Shown piece by piece: positions 1-11,949 of a stretch of DNA of 64,000 nt; position 1 is the first letter of the stretch, and each line of letters opens with the position of its first letter. The notes under the pieces were generated by a model that did no database searches, was not told the origin of the DNA, and saw only the letters and a program-made list of their open reading frames with translations. This DNA is from Batillaria attramentaria (lineage: Eukaryota > Mollusca > Gastropoda > Batillariidae). Location: contig JACVVK020000477.1 in the NCBI GenBank assembly GCA_018292915.2, forward strand, positions 417,501 through 481,500. The letters run 5' to 3'. The translations under genes and the position numbers were made by a program.

Positions 1-2
1 CG

Positions 3-189
3 ACCGGCGAAGATGTTCGCGATACAATTAAATCAATGAAAGTTTCTGAACTGAAAAAAATATCTGAAAGACAGGGGCGTGCGTTTTAGTGGCTACACAA
101 AAGCGCAGCTTATCACTCTAGCCCTTGAAGCAGATCGGCAGTCGCTTCAACCGAGAGGTAGGCGGTGTAAAGGTCAAGTCGACCTGTGA
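3..189 (+). pseudogene. SAP-domain relic, broken by a one-base frameshift
   Basis: Read from base 3 the frame gives a helix ending in KVSELKKISERQG and then runs into TAG at 87-89. Moving by one base near 76 restores a second half (VRFSGYTKAQLITLALEAD) and runs to TGA at 187-189. Together the halves resemble a SAP motif, a two-helix DNA-binding fold with a Leu-rich first helix and a G-Y/L-x-K-x-x-L second part. The window starts inside the ORF, so the 5' end is missing. SAP motifs occur in many chromatin and transposon-linked proteins. Whether the break is a real mutation, an assembly error or an intron edge cannot be told here. Confidence 0.45.
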
Positions 190-234
190 CTTGTGGCTTG
201 CCACTAATTTTTATTCAAGCACTTTGGCTGTTTA

Positions 235-567
235 TCAGTGCGAACTGAACTTTTGCTTGGAAATGAAAGTCTTTCTTTCTTGATTTTTGGTTCCATAACC
301 ATTGTGTTCAAACAATGTAGGTACCGGGACAGAATTTGTCCGCTTGTACCCGACGAAATGGCGGCTGCACACGCTAGGCCACCGAGACGGGTCGACGTTC
401 TGCCTTTGAATCGCTTTTCTCCACAAATTTCTTGAAACTTTTGAAGAAAAGGGCTCAAACTGAACGATCTCACCATTAGGTAAGACCATCTCTGGGAATT
501 TCTCCGGCTTATCTGATTTTCTCGAGCCATTTTGGCGGCCGATCGCAACGCAGTGGTAGTGCGGCAT
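235..567 (-). CDS. THAP-type zinc finger protein fragment (transposon-associated type)
   Basis: The ORF of about 110 residues starts at the ATG at 567 (MPHYHCVAIG). It then shows a basic stretch, FPEM, a Trp in NLWRKAIQR, a further Trp in DPSRWPSVCSRHF, and VPVPTLFEHNGYG. This order of N-terminal Cys, central Trp, CSRHF and then a Pro-Thr-Leu-Phe box matches THAP-like zinc fingers that begin many invertebrate transposase-related proteins. The second Cys of the usual C2CH set is not obvious near the N-terminus (a Gly sits where Cys is expected), so zinc binding may be lost. The ORF ends at a stop soon after the domain, so no transposase part is attached. It may be a single exon or a relic. An in-frame start 24 codons upstream (639) is possible but less THAP-like. 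Confidence 0.5.
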   Translation of the reverse strand: MPHYHCVAIGRQNGSRKSDKPEKFPEMVLPNGEIVQFEPFSSKVSRNLWRKAIQRQNVDPSRWPSVCSRHFVGYKRTNSVPVPTLFEHNGYGTKNQERKTFISKQKFSSH

Positions 568-679
568 CGTGTGTGACTCGAGTAGCCCACATGCCGAGTC
601 TATCAAGCCTAGTCTCGGTCCAAAATCGCGCACGTTCACGCATGTTCACGCGCTATAACGAGAATCGGCAACCGCGGTA

Positions 680-1540
680 TTGGGCAAACACATACATTTC
701 TGAGTCACAACCCTGACTCATATTTATATATCATGGGCCTTCGGAAAAGATAGGTGATATGAAGTGGGGGTTTGGGGTGGGAGAGGGGCAGGGTTTCACT
801 GGAAGTTTGCTCTCGCATTGTGCACTTGAATGTGCGGATATGCAATATTTCTGCGTACCAACTGAAAGAGTAATCACGTTTCTTTCAGATCACACAAAGA
901 GGAATATCTCGATTAGTGGCGGTTTAGCAGCTCAGTGACCAACCGTGCCCTGAAAATGGAAGTATAGGGCCCACAGTAAGACATCCACTATACCTTGACC
1001 TCTGGTCACCAATGTACATCGTTTAAATTTGGCAAACACATGAATGTTATCCTTTTATATCATGGGTTTTCTGAAAAGGTAGGTGAGAAATCCCCATATG
1101 GGGGATGGAAGTTTGAAGGTTTCACCTGACAGGTGACGGAGGAGTATTGGAGTCAGAACCGGTTTGCTCTCTTTGTGCACTTGAATATGCATATATACGG
1201 AATATACTTCCGCACCAACATTCTTCGTTTAGGACACTAATTAATAAATCAATTAGAAATATCTTGATGAGTGGTTTCGCAGATTCCCTACCAACCGTAA
1301 CAATTACCGTCAAAAAGCACATCATTGTTTGGCCCAGGGACGGAAGAGTAGACAGTATTTTGACCGGACGTTAATTTGCTGTCGTATTGGTAATTAAATT
1401 ATGCAGACATTGGATATCAATAAATACTAACTGAAAGGGTAATCATGTTTCTTTCCGAAAAAGTAAATTCATTAGAAAAATCTTGATCAGTACTGGCTAA
1501 GCAGCTCCTTTACCAACCATACCCTGAACTATAGGACACA
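680..1540. repeat. Diverged ~360 bp tandem duplication, about 2.4 copies
   Basis: Blocks near 680, 1030 and 1390 share landmarks in the same order: CAAACACAT, ATATCATGGG, a GAAAAG..AGGTGA piece, TTGTGCACTTGAAT, then a TTGATGAGTGG-like or TTAGTGGCGG-like end followed by ACCAACC. The copies are diverged, so the duplication is old. No gene is seen. Confidence 0.6.
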
Positions 1541-2040
1541 AGGAAGGGCAAATCATTCATGTCAAGCCTCACTACATGTTCCAGCCCCAACGAATTCGTG
1601 TTGTTTTCTTAAGGTCAGGTATCCCATTTCTACAAGAGAGTGCATGTTTAGGGAAGGTTTTGTTATTTTTGCAAGATATGCGCACAGGTAACCCCGCCCA
1701 CAGTCTTATTCTATGACGAAATGTCAATCATACCAAATAGTGGGTTCCAGTGCCCTGATGTATTGGTCCTACCAAAATTTATTAGTTTATTGAGTGGAAA
1801 TCACATGGAGTTATTTTCATGCTTTTGTCAGGCCGGTCCCAGTCCGAGCTAACTCTGACCGTAAGCTGCCGTACTATCAGTGTGTGGGGTGTTTAAGAGT
1901 TTAACGTCCTTTTCCATCCACGTGATGTAAAGTCTGATTCGGTTTCAAAGTTTTCTCTCTCGTAGGTGGTGTAGATTCTTCAGAGAATTATGACACAAGA
2001 GAAATTTGTATAGAACATTGGAGTTTCCTATCAAAATTCG

Positions 2041-2222
2041 GGGAGCCGGGATAGCCGAATAGTAGAGCGTTGGACTCTCAATGCTAGGGTCGTGAGTTCG
2101 AATCCCGCCTGGGGCCAAATAATATTATTTGTATTGGCCGTTTTTTTTCGTTGCCCCGTCTTTGATATCACCCATACGTGGTGGAAAAGGATGTTACACT
2201 CCCAAACACCCACCCACCCTCC
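2041..2222 (+). mobile_element. tRNA-derived SINE, near full length
   Basis: The 5' head looks like a tRNA: an A-box-like part (TAGCCGAATAGTAGAGCG) followed 30-40 bases on by a B box (GTGAGTTCGAATCCCGCC). The body continues GTTGCCCCGTCTTTGATATC and then GGTGGAAAAGGATGTTAC, ending in CCCAAACACCCACCC. The same body and tail recur at 5632, 10702, 10845 and 41377, which shows a dispersed family. It is a pseudo-tRNA, not a tRNA gene: there is no acceptor-stem pairing with the 3' part. Confidence 0.75.
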
Positions 2223-2414
2223 GATAAAAATGCAGGCATTATATAGACCTAGAGTTGCCTGAAAATAAATGTGATCAGAAAATGCGGAAATGCTCGTGAA
2301 CGGAAGAGATTTTCGGTAAAATCAAATAATATTATTGACGTTTTTAAGTCAACGCGTAGGTAAACCTGGCTGTATCTGTACAAATGTAGAGCGGATATCA
2401 GGCACAATGTTTTT

Positions 2415-2474
<60 letters not shown>

Positions 2475-2500
2475 ACACAGTGTGTGTGTGTGTGTGTGTG
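2415..2500. repeat. (GT)n microsatellite
   Basis: Runs of GT, broken once by a short CACACAGT piece. Long open frames across it (CVCVCV / HTHTHT) are artefacts of the repeat. Confidence 0.95.
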
Positions 2501-2509
2501 TTGTCTTGT

Positions 2510-3480
2510 ACTGTTGTAATTTAACGTCACAAAAGCGATTGCGAACAAATAGCTTGGGAAAGAAGCCAAACATTCAACTGAAGATGTAGGCGTCTAGTAC
2601 TGGCCTGTGTAACCCTCCTAATTCGTCCTACGATTGTAACTTTGTTATATCTGTCAGTTCATGGCCCCAGATTTTGCATCCATAGGTAAGGACTTGTTAA
2701 GTAGTTTTATCAACCATATCAGTCTAACATCACATCAGTGGGTAACATCAACTCATTACCTTTTTTTATCGAAGCTAACATCTTGATGTCCTGTCAAACA
2801 GATCTCTTTGGGCAATATGTATGAGTGCGGTTCAGAAATATGGATTATTGAATTTCGCTTTTTGAGCCTGCTTTGGGGGCTGGCAGTATGAAATATAGAT
2901 CAGGTATCTAGCGGCTTAATTAATATGGGGTTTACTGTCATCATTTTCTGCCTGACACACTTGTCTCGGCATAAGTGCACTTTTCAGTTTTCAATGTTTA
3001 CATTTTAACTAAGTACTAAGTCTGTCCTGTTTTTAGAAACAGACTTTAGATTCCTCACGTGTAACGAGCACGTGACGCTCGTGGGCCAATCGTTTTGAGA
3101 GTACGACCAGAACTGAAGCTACTCTTTCCTTACCACGTGATTGACCGTGCGTATAGTTCTTCATCTGACACTGTCCACAATACGATTCACTGTCTCCTGT
3201 TTATCTCAACACCTCGCACGTGGAACAATTCGGATAGCACGAAGGACTGTGACAGGTAGTAAGGGAAGCACGTGCATTTAGTGGGTCGCTTGTTACGCTC
3301 TGTTCCAAGAATGCTACAGACGTCGAACTTAGACAAAAATTTGACCCGAAAACTGCAAATGTTCACTCATTCCGAGACGAGTGTGTCACTGACAAAATGA
3401 TGAGAGTAAAACCCATGTTAAGCCGTTAGACACGTGATGCACATTTCATACTGCCAGCTTCGTATGTAGACGCATGAATA
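2510..3480. other. No recognisable feature
   Basis: AT-rich unique-looking DNA. I find no convincing ORF, repeat array or transposon end here. Confidence 0.5.
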
Positions 3481-3485
3481 ATTAA

Positions 3486-3695
3486 CCCTTTCACTGCCGC
3501 CGTCGCAGGATTTCATGAATCGCACCAGTAGCCCCACTGTCAAATTATTTAAAAACCTTAAATGTAGACTTTCCAGCAGTTGGGGAAAAAAAAAGTTGTC
3601 TGGATGTAGTGTAGGTTTTGATTCCTGTTTACAGCAGAGTGGCGTGAAGAAATGTTATCCATGAGTGAACCGAAACGTGTCTGGCAGCGAAAGGG
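3486..3695. mobile_element. piggyBac-type MITE with TTAA duplications
   Basis: A 210 bp element is flanked on both sides by TTAA (3482-3485 and 3696-3699). The left end reads CCCTTTCACTGCC and the right end, reverse complemented, reads CCCTTTCGCTGCC, so 12 of 13 bases match. TTAA target duplication and CCCTTT-like termini are hallmarks of piggyBac elements. The interior has no coding capacity. Confidence 0.7.
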
Positions 3696-3699
3696 TTAA

Positions 3700-4980
3700 A
3701 AGCGGAAATTCATTTCAGAATTTTGAACCGCGCTTGTATAGAATTGTAATTTAGTTTTAATCCATGACATACAAATTCACTGACTACTTTCATTCTGGTA
3801 TTTTTCTATGAAAACATCAGGTATATTTCTTATTTTCCTCTGGAAAAATAATCTTACGTTTACGTAGATTCAAGCGTAATTTCCATTTATCCCAGTATTG
3901 CTGTATCAAATTAACCCCGCCACTGTCTCTGAGAAAAAACAGACTGAGTTGTCCCCCGTGCATACACAGACCCGCAGCATGCATGCATTGTTCTTGGCAG
4001 GTGTGTGCTCTGCCACGAAAAATGTGTGCTAGTTTCGGCAAGGGAGAAAACTCATGCAGGCAATAATCTCTAAACGGGCTTGAAAATGTACTGTGCTGGT
4101 GAATGCGACAGTTTTCACCGCTTCTGTGCACACTGTGAAATAACCCGGGGACCTCAAAGTTGTTCGCAACTGTCCACTTTCCTTGTCACCGAGTATTTTG
4201 ATTTTTTCCTCGTTAGGCATTACTAAGCTCAGCCCGGTCTCTGGAAAAGGAATGTACGTGATGTAGAGGGTTAGTGGGTGGGTATTTAGGAGCTTAACTC
4301 TCAGCAGTTCTTTCCCTTGAATTTCGATCACCCGGGATCGATGCCCACAAGAACTGACTGTGATAAAATAATTCCCTGTGAAAGTGTTTTCTTGCCTGTT
4401 CATTAAAATAATGATGTTTTATGACGTACATGCAAAAAAAAAAAAAAGTTTGTGACGTAGAAAATTATTTAGAGGTACCGCAAAGAACTATACTGCGACG
4501 ATCCCTTCGTCCGTCATCTTGCAAAATCGAAAAGTTTGTTTACTCTTCACCGACAGTCGTTTTGTGCCCACTATGAGACTCAGATAGTGACGTGTGACAC
4601 ATACTTGTGTTTTCAGAAAAAAAAAGGAAATGTTCCCTGGATTTCCATTCAAGTGGTTGGTGTGAACACATCTGCTCTTACCCGTTCACCCCTGTTCTCG
4701 CCTGTAAATACAGTGCGTGTTTTTTTTTTCAGTGACAGCTGAGCCTGAAGTAAACACACATCAAATGCCTCAAAATTTCATACATGTATGTATGGTGAAA
4801 CATTGTTTTATGAGGGTTTTAGTATGAATTCATTCAAGTGATCCTGTTTTGGGCGTTGATGACAGGTGTTAATTACTCTGTTGTAACACCTATAAATGTT
4901 GTATAGATAGGCCTAAATTTGGGAATGTGCTGCAAAACAGGTTGCATTTTATGCAAAGTTACAGTATAGCATGAATAACT
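3700..4980. other. No recognisable feature
   Basis: Only short frames without recognisable domains are present, plus poly-A (4434-4447) and short poly-T tracts. Confidence 0.5.
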
Positions 4981-5117
4981 TCGTATCATGTTTCTGTACA
5001 GCCTATAGTAATCTTGCAATACATGTTAAACATTGTTCCACAACGTCCGTCGGTTTCCGTAGAGTCTACAGTAATCTTGCAATATACATGTTAAACATTG
5101 TTCCAGAACATCTGCCG

Positions 5118-5612
5118 GGTTTTTTTTTTTTGTTGCTGTCCCAACTCTTTGCCAGCTCCAGTGGTGTTCCTCCCAGGTCATGGGTGGAACCCACGGAGGA
5201 CTCGGAAGCCGGGACAATTTTTATTGTGCATGATGATGGAGATGAGGATGATAGTAAGATGATGCTATGGAAGTCCATGTGGTTTGGGACTGCGGGGCAG
5301 GGCCGCATTCCACGCTTCCTGTCATAAATATCCCGGCATTAACCAGGCCCGGGAAATACGGCACCTGCGGTGCCGGCCGTGTAATCATCCACATCATACG
5401 ACGTGTCATACTAAGGGAAGCACCCCCAAAGTCGCACCCGTGAAGTGGGTGAAACTCGGCTGTGTGGCAACAGCCTCCCCATCGGGCCCATAGCACACCC
5501 GCTCTGGGTAGGAGCCGACCTAGGTAGGAAAAATCTCGCTTGTCTCGGCTGGGACTCGAACCCGGGTCTCCCGGTCCATGGTCCGAAGTGCTAACCACTA
5601 CACTACGGGGGC
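5118..5612 (-). mobile_element. tRNA-headed SINE with poly-A tail, minus strand
   Basis: Read on the minus strand, the element begins with a tRNA-like head at 5612: A box TAGTGTAGTGGTTAGCAC, B box GGGTTCGAGTCCC. It ends about 500 bases later in an A run (poly-T at 5120-5131 on the plus strand). The minisatellite on both sides gives GCCGG-like edges that may be a short target duplication. The head differs from the family at 2041, so this is a second SINE family or a composite. Confidence 0.65.
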
Positions 5613-5631
5613 CGGTTTCTGTAGAGTCTAC

Positions 5632-5678
5632 GTGTGTGGCGGAAAAGGGCGTTAAACCCCCAAACACCCACCCCACCC
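5632..5678 (+). mobile_element. 47 bp SINE-tail micro-insertion with 12 bp target duplication
   Basis: The insert carries GGCGGAAAAGGGCGTTAAAC and ends in CCCAAACACCCACCCC, matching the 3' tail of the SINE at 2041. It is flanked by perfect copies of TGTAGAGTCTAC at 5620-5631 and 5679-5690. The surrounding minisatellite has that sequence once per unit, so the second copy is a target-site duplication. Confidence 0.75.
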
Positions 5679-5989
5679 TGTAGAGTCTACAGTAATCTTG
5701 CAATATACGTGTTAAACATTGTTCCACATCTGTCGGTTTCTGTAGAGCCTTCTGTAATCTTTCAACATACGTGTTACACATTGTTCCAGAACATCTGTCG
5801 GTTTTTGTAAGCCTACAGTACTCTTGCAATATACATGTTAAACATTGTTCCACAACATAAGTTGGATTCTCTAAAGCCTACAATAATCTTAAAATATACA
5901 TGTTAAACATTGTTCCACAAAATAAGCTGGTTTCTGTTAAGCCTACAGAATCTTTGCAATCTGCCTGTTTCAGTCAACGGTGCCCGCCA

Positions 5990-6510
5990 GTCTCGTACAG
6001 ATACTTACTGTAAACACAACACAGGCACAAGACTAGACTCAGTACTATAATGACAGCAGCGGTACAAGACTAGAATTATTACTGTAAACACACCACAGGC
6101 ACAATTCCAGACTCATCAGAACAAACACAGCCGCACAGGCACAAAACTAGTCATGGACTCCCCTTTCCTGGATGTGTCTTCCCCGATCACTCATAACTAG
6201 CACAAAACTAGACTCATTACTGTTAACAAAGCACAGGCACAAGACTAGTTTCGTTACTGAAAACACAGTAGAGGTACAAGACTAGACTCAATACTGTAAA
6301 CACGACACATGCACCAGACTAGACTCATTAGTGTAAACACAGCACAGGCACAATACTACGACTCATTACTGTAAACAAAGCACAGACACAAGACTAGAAT
6401 TATTACCGTAAACACAGCACAGGCACAAGACTAGAATTATTACCGTAAACACAGCACAGGTACGAGACAAGGTTTATTAATGTAAACACAACAGAGGTAC
6501 AAGTCTAGAC
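5990..6510. repeat. ~37 bp minisatellite, about 13 diverged copies
   Basis: Units contain CACAGGCACAAGACTAGA and TTACTGTAAACACA with point changes and a few indels. No coding content. Confidence 0.75.
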
Positions 6511-6907
6511 TCGCTAGTGGCAAAATACCATTGGATAATTATGTACGATACACACACATATCTGTACACAGATGAAAACTCACGATGGTGAGTTACATCC
6601 GCGTGTTGTGTTTTGCCTGCCGAATTTAAGCCACAGACGTCTGTTGCCGAAGCAGAAAGAGAAAGAAGTGGAACGATTCTGTAATATGCATTATGATGTG
6701 TACTCACTGTTTACAAGCCTCTGTTTACAGAACTAACAAAACAATTTGACAAGCACAGGTTCCGCCGCCCTTAAACACTTCTAGTACTTGATATGAAACA
6801 CACGATAACACACGTTTTCCTGCCTTTGTTTCTACACTAATAAATTTTCTCCATACCTTTCAGAACCAGCCAGAATGTCCACTGTTTTCTTCTAAAAAAA
6901 AACAAAA

Positions 6908-8353
6908 ATGGAAAAGTACAAAAATAACCCTGAAGGAAAACGCCAACAGTTCCGGGACAGTCAGTGTAGTCGGTGTGGACAGGTCGGCCATGATGCAGAA
7001 AACTGTCCTACATGTGGTTTGTGTGGACAGGTCGGCCATGATGTAGAAAACTGTCCTACATGTGGGTTGTGTGGACAGGTCGGCCATGATGCAGAAAACT
7101 GTCCTACATGTGGTTTGTGTGGACAGGTCGGCCATGATGCAGAAAACTGTCCCACATGTGGTTTGTGTGGACAGGTCGGCCATGATGCAGAAAACTGTCA
7201 CGAATGTGGTTTGTGTGGACAGTTCGGACATACTGAAGAAAACTGTACTGAATGTGATTTGTGCGAACAGTTCGGCCATGATACAGGTAACTGTCCCAAT
7301 GCTTGTCGTCGTTGTACACAGGTCGGACATCATGAAGAAAACTGTCCCGAATGTGATTTGTGCGAACAGTTCGGCCATACTGCAGACAACTGCCCCAATG
7401 CTTGTCGTCTGTGTAGACAGGTCGGCCATACTGCAGACAGCTGTCCTGAATGTAGTTTGTGTGGACAGTTCGGCCATACTAAAGGCAACTGTCCCAATGC
7501 TTGTCGTCGCTGTAGAAAGGTCGGACATACTGTAGAAAACTGTCTCGATTGTCGTCAGTGTGGACAGTTCGGTCATACTGCATCAGACTGTTCCTATGTT
7601 CTGTGTCATCGCTGTGAATGGCGTGGCCATAGTGCACAAGACTGTCCCAGTTTCCCGTGTCATCGTTGTGGACAGGACGGCCATGTTGCTTCAGAGTGTC
7701 CCTGCACCCCACCCTCGGCATCAGTGCAGTGCCAAAGCCAGCAACAACCATCTCCCCACATTGGAACACACGGCCAGCAGCAACCATCCCCCCACACTCC
7801 TTACACTGGAACACACGGCCAGCGGCAACCATCCCCCCACACTCCTCACACTGGAACACACGGCCAGCGGCAACCATCCCCCCACACTCCTCACACTGGA
7901 ACACAAGGCCAGCGGCAACCATCCCCCCACACTCCTCACACTGGAACACAAGGCCAGCAGCAACCATCCCCCGACACTCCTTACACTGACACACAAGGCC
8001 AGCAGCAACCATCCCCCAACACTCCTTACACTGGAACACAAGGCCAGCAGCAACCATCCCCCCACACTCCTCACACTGGAACACAAGGCCAGCAGCAACC
8101 ATCCCCCCACACTCCTTACACTGGAACACAAGGCCAGCAGCAACCATCCCCCCACACTCCTCACACTGGAACACAAGGCCAGCAGCAACCATCCCCCCAC
8201 ACTCCTTACACTGGAACACAAGGCCAGCAGCAACCATCCCCCCACACTCCTCTGTCCAATCCTCAGCCTACGTCACACCGTCCTTCACCTTCACAAGGAG
8301 GTCAAGGTCAACACCAGGCAGCAGTTCAGCAAGGCCAGCAGCCAGCACGTCAG
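6908..8353 (+). CDS. Exon 1: fifteen CCHC zinc knuckles plus P/Q-rich repeat
   Basis: The start is the ATG at 6908, preceded by an A-rich leader (Kozak-like A at -3). A 5-codon upstream ORF starts at 6875 (ATGTCC), and TTTCAG just before it may mark a 5' UTR splice acceptor. Residues 20-275 hold fifteen knuckles of the form C-x2-C-x3-G-H-x4-C (for example CGLCGQVGHDAENC). Such knuckles bind single-stranded RNA or DNA in CNBP-like and Gag-like proteins. Knuckles 2-5 are almost identical at the DNA level, so they duplicated recently; later ones have diverged. The exon then encodes about ten copies of a 15-residue Pro/Gln/Thr/His repeat. The donor is CAG/GTTTGT at 8353/8354; without splicing the ORF stops at 8366-8368. 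Confidence 0.8.
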
Positions 8354-11300
8354 GTTTGTGGACAATAACTTCAGCTTGTCTTTTTGTTGTTGTTGACGAT
8401 GATGATGATGATGATGATGATGATTACTATTATTATACTTACACTCCATTCTTGTAACTTCAAACGGTCAAACACTGTGCCCCCTATGGAGAAACAAAGG
8501 TCGTTCAGAATTTTCTGACCTGTGGGGTTATGCTCAAACCACCTGGCTATACACAAAAAGCTGCCTCCGCAGCAACAGTCTGTTCCAATAATCCGTCACG
8601 GGGGACTTGGGGAATTTTGTCTGGTAAAGACGAATGGTGGAGAAAACCCGTGGATTAAACGAATGATTCAAACATTACACACTGTCTTGGGGAACAGTGT
8701 GGCAAAACAGATCATGCAGTGAACGATGATTTGTATCGACATTTCGTCTATGAGATCGACCATGTCGTCGTACAGATCTAGGTTATGAGATCAGTATAGG
8801 TCATTTTCTTCCGTGCTGTGAGTTGTAACAGAGTTCACTTCCAACTCACCAGCCAACTAGTATGTTACAGGGACAATCTGTAGGATGTTTACCCTCACAC
8901 ATCGTCCTGAGCTTATTTCGTGATGTCTAGCAGGACCCCACTGAGACACCTGCACAGTGACACCATTTACCTGCACAGTGACACCATTTTCCTCTACAGT
9001 GACACCATTTACCTGCACAGTGACACCATTTTCCTCTACAGTGACACCATTTACCTGCACAGTGACACCATTTACCTCTACAGTGACACCATTTACCTGC
9101 ACAGTGACACCATTTACCTCTACACTGACACCATTTACCTCTACAGTGACACCATTTACCTCTACAGTGACACCATTTACCTGCACAGTGACACCATTTA
9201 CCTCTACAGTGACACCATTTACCTCTACAGTGACACCATTTACCTGCACAGTGACACCATTTACCTGCACAGTGACACCATTTCAAGTGCTGGCACTGAG
9301 AGAACAGAAATATACTCGTACTCTACCTCACTAACGCGGCTGACACGCAGAGTGAGATTGTTGTATATTCAGGCGTAGAATTTGAATCCTTGGCTGCGCA
9401 TGCAAAGTGTAAACAACAGTTTCGCATTAAGAGCTCTACTCATCATCAAAATAAGAACATTACAGGCGCACTCACAAGCGAAACTGTTCCAAAACATAAG
9501 TTAGTAGCCATGGCAACAGTCCGTTTAAATACAAGGCAGGTGATATGTATTCCCTACACATTTATCTGTCTGTCACCTAACCAAGTGCATGTAGTATAGA
9601 AGGTGGCCTAGCCAAAAATGACTGAAAACCGTCACACACGTTTGAAATGATAAGAATTATCTGTTTAGACTTTCTTACTAAACTGTTGTGATGTACGTGT
9701 GATTTAGTATAATATTATTATGTTGCCTTCATATAAGTGTACGGGGAAATCATAAAATATACATTGCTTTCATTTTCTGTGAATCTGCAGAGAAATCATC
9801 CTACTTGGCAAGTATTCTGTCTGCGGAAGACATGATCGTGTATTCATCAAATCAAATTAACTACTCGTGTACTGTAATGTGGTAAAAATGTGCAACAGAA
9901 CCTACTGACTTCATTTAATTATTTATTTCACTTTTTGTAGACACAAGATCCGATGTCATGGCGGCAGTGTGTGAGACAGTGGTATCCAGACCTGTTACAG
10001 CGGACACACTTCCTGCCGCACGTCTACATGCACCGCGTGCAGCACGAGACACGGGTGGTAGCTGGGCTGAACGTCAACGTCCCACAGTCAGCACAAGATC
10101 AACGTCCCGCGGGCGCCAGTAACGTGTTGTCCACGAGCGATGTACGGGATGACAGGGCGCAACAACACGTCCTCCATTGTCTCCAGGCCATGAGCCACTC
10201 TCAGCGTGACGTCATGTTCGTCTTGTCCCAGATGGGTTTCGGCGATTATCTCGACGGCTCGTGTTATGCCGCCGCCTCATCCTCATTACCGCGACCCGTG
10301 GACTTGAGGAAGAAGCAACTGGATGCTGGGGACTTTGATGTCCTCATTATACACAGACAGTACGGCATACTGGCAGGTGAGATCAAGTCTGTCGGAGCCA
10401 CCGCTACACAACGGGGATTGACTCAGCAACAGCTACAAGATGAAGTGCTCGCTAAACTGAGGAAGACCCTGAACTGTAAGAGACCAGGACAGAAAAGGCC
10501 GAAAAAACAGAAACCTGGCCAGTTGGGAAAGGCACGTGAAGTCCTGCGTCACGTGACAAGTGACCTTCAGCAGCCTCCGAGAGTGCGTGCGACGTTAATG
10601 TTGCCTTCTGTTTCCAGCGCCACACTGCGGGCAGCACTGACTCAAGATCCGCCCACCAGAGATGTGAGTTGATGACTCTCTCTCTCTCTCTCTCTTTTCA
10701 AGGGTCGTGAGTTCGTATCCCGGTTGGGGCCAAAAATCTGTGCTGGCTTTTCCATCGTTGCCCCGTCTTTGATATCACCCTATGTGGTGGAAAAGGACGT
10801 TAAACACCCCCCCCCCCCCCACACACACACACCCTCTCTCTTTTCAATGTTCGGCTGGGGCCAGATATTTGTGCTGGCCTTTTCTTCGTTGCCCCGTCTT
10901 TGATGTCACCCTTACGTGGTGGAAAAGGACGTTAAACATCCATCCATCCATCCATCCCTCTCTCTCTCTCTCTCTCTGTGGTTGATCTATAGCAGTAACA
11001 ATTCACTAATAACTGTTCACCTAGCGTTTGTTGCAACAATAATAGCATGAAATCCTGTAGACTGACATTATGAAAGCTTGTTAAAGGAAAGTCACATACG
11101 ATAGTGACAATAATGACATGGAGTAGGTGTTAATGTCCATCAAAATGTTGCATTTCCAAATCGTGCCGTAGGGTTTAGAAAATGGTATGAACGGTAAAGG
11201 CGGTAGGAAGGGGACGACATTTTCAAGCACCATTATTTATTTCGTGTTTCATCTTTCTTCGTTTCAAGTTTACAACTGACCTGTGTGTTTGTATAAGTTT

Positions 11301-11889
11301 TATTTCTCTGTGTCTGCTACAGGCCCTGTGTAGAGAGCTGGATATTCCACTAACTGCCGACCCTGTGGACTACTGTTTGTGTTCTGACAACATGTCGGAC
11401 GCTAGCACGCCACACCAAGTCACTGATGACGTCATGAGAAGTCTGTCCAGTTGGTGGACACGGTGTGTAGCAGGGGCCGGGCCGGACTCCGCCATGACGG
11501 ATGACGTGTATGAGACCCTTGTGGCCAGGTAGGGTCCAACTCACTCTGAATAAAGTCATCTGTTACGTCATTCGTCGAGTGTGATTGTTTTTTTCTTTTA
11601 AAGATTTTGTAAAACTACAATATTACGTTTTGGGCGTAATGTCTTGCGCAAGTTGGCATTGTGATACAAAGTTTCCATGGCTGTTTTGTCGGGAAAGACT
11701 CCAGATATCATCGTGTTTTGTAATCTGGGGAGATATCGTGTTTTGTAGGAAAAGATAACATCTTGTTTTGTAGGGAAAGATATCATCATGTTTTGAAGGG
11801 AAAGATATCATCATGTTTTGTAGGGAAAGATATGCTTTGCTCTTATCTTTCGTGTTATTTTGTTTTCTTTTTTTAAACGAACCTAAGTG

Positions 11890-11949
<60 letters not shown>

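Larger units (their letters stand above)
4985..5960. repeat. ~63 bp minisatellite, split by two SINE insertions
   Basis: The unit contains AGTAATCTTGCAATATACAT and TTAAACATTGTTCCA. Copies lie near 4990-5115 and again 5681-5960, spaced 61-65 bases. The gap holds a minus-strand SINE (5118-5612) and a truncated SINE tail (5632-5678). Confidence 0.8.

Noticed and set aside
2041..2115. tRNA gene at the SINE head (also 5548-5612, minus)
   Set aside because: A and B boxes are present, but acceptor stems do not close and the 3' part continues into a SINE body.
7479..8245. Minus-strand and alternative-frame ORFs over the knuckle/minisatellite exon (up to 278 codons)
   Set aside because: Tandem units of 45-48 bp keep several frames open at once. 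Only the plus frame with CCHC spacing is meaningful.
8857..9378. Repetitive ORFs in the 21 bp array
   Set aside because: Artefact of a period divisible by three, inside intron 1.
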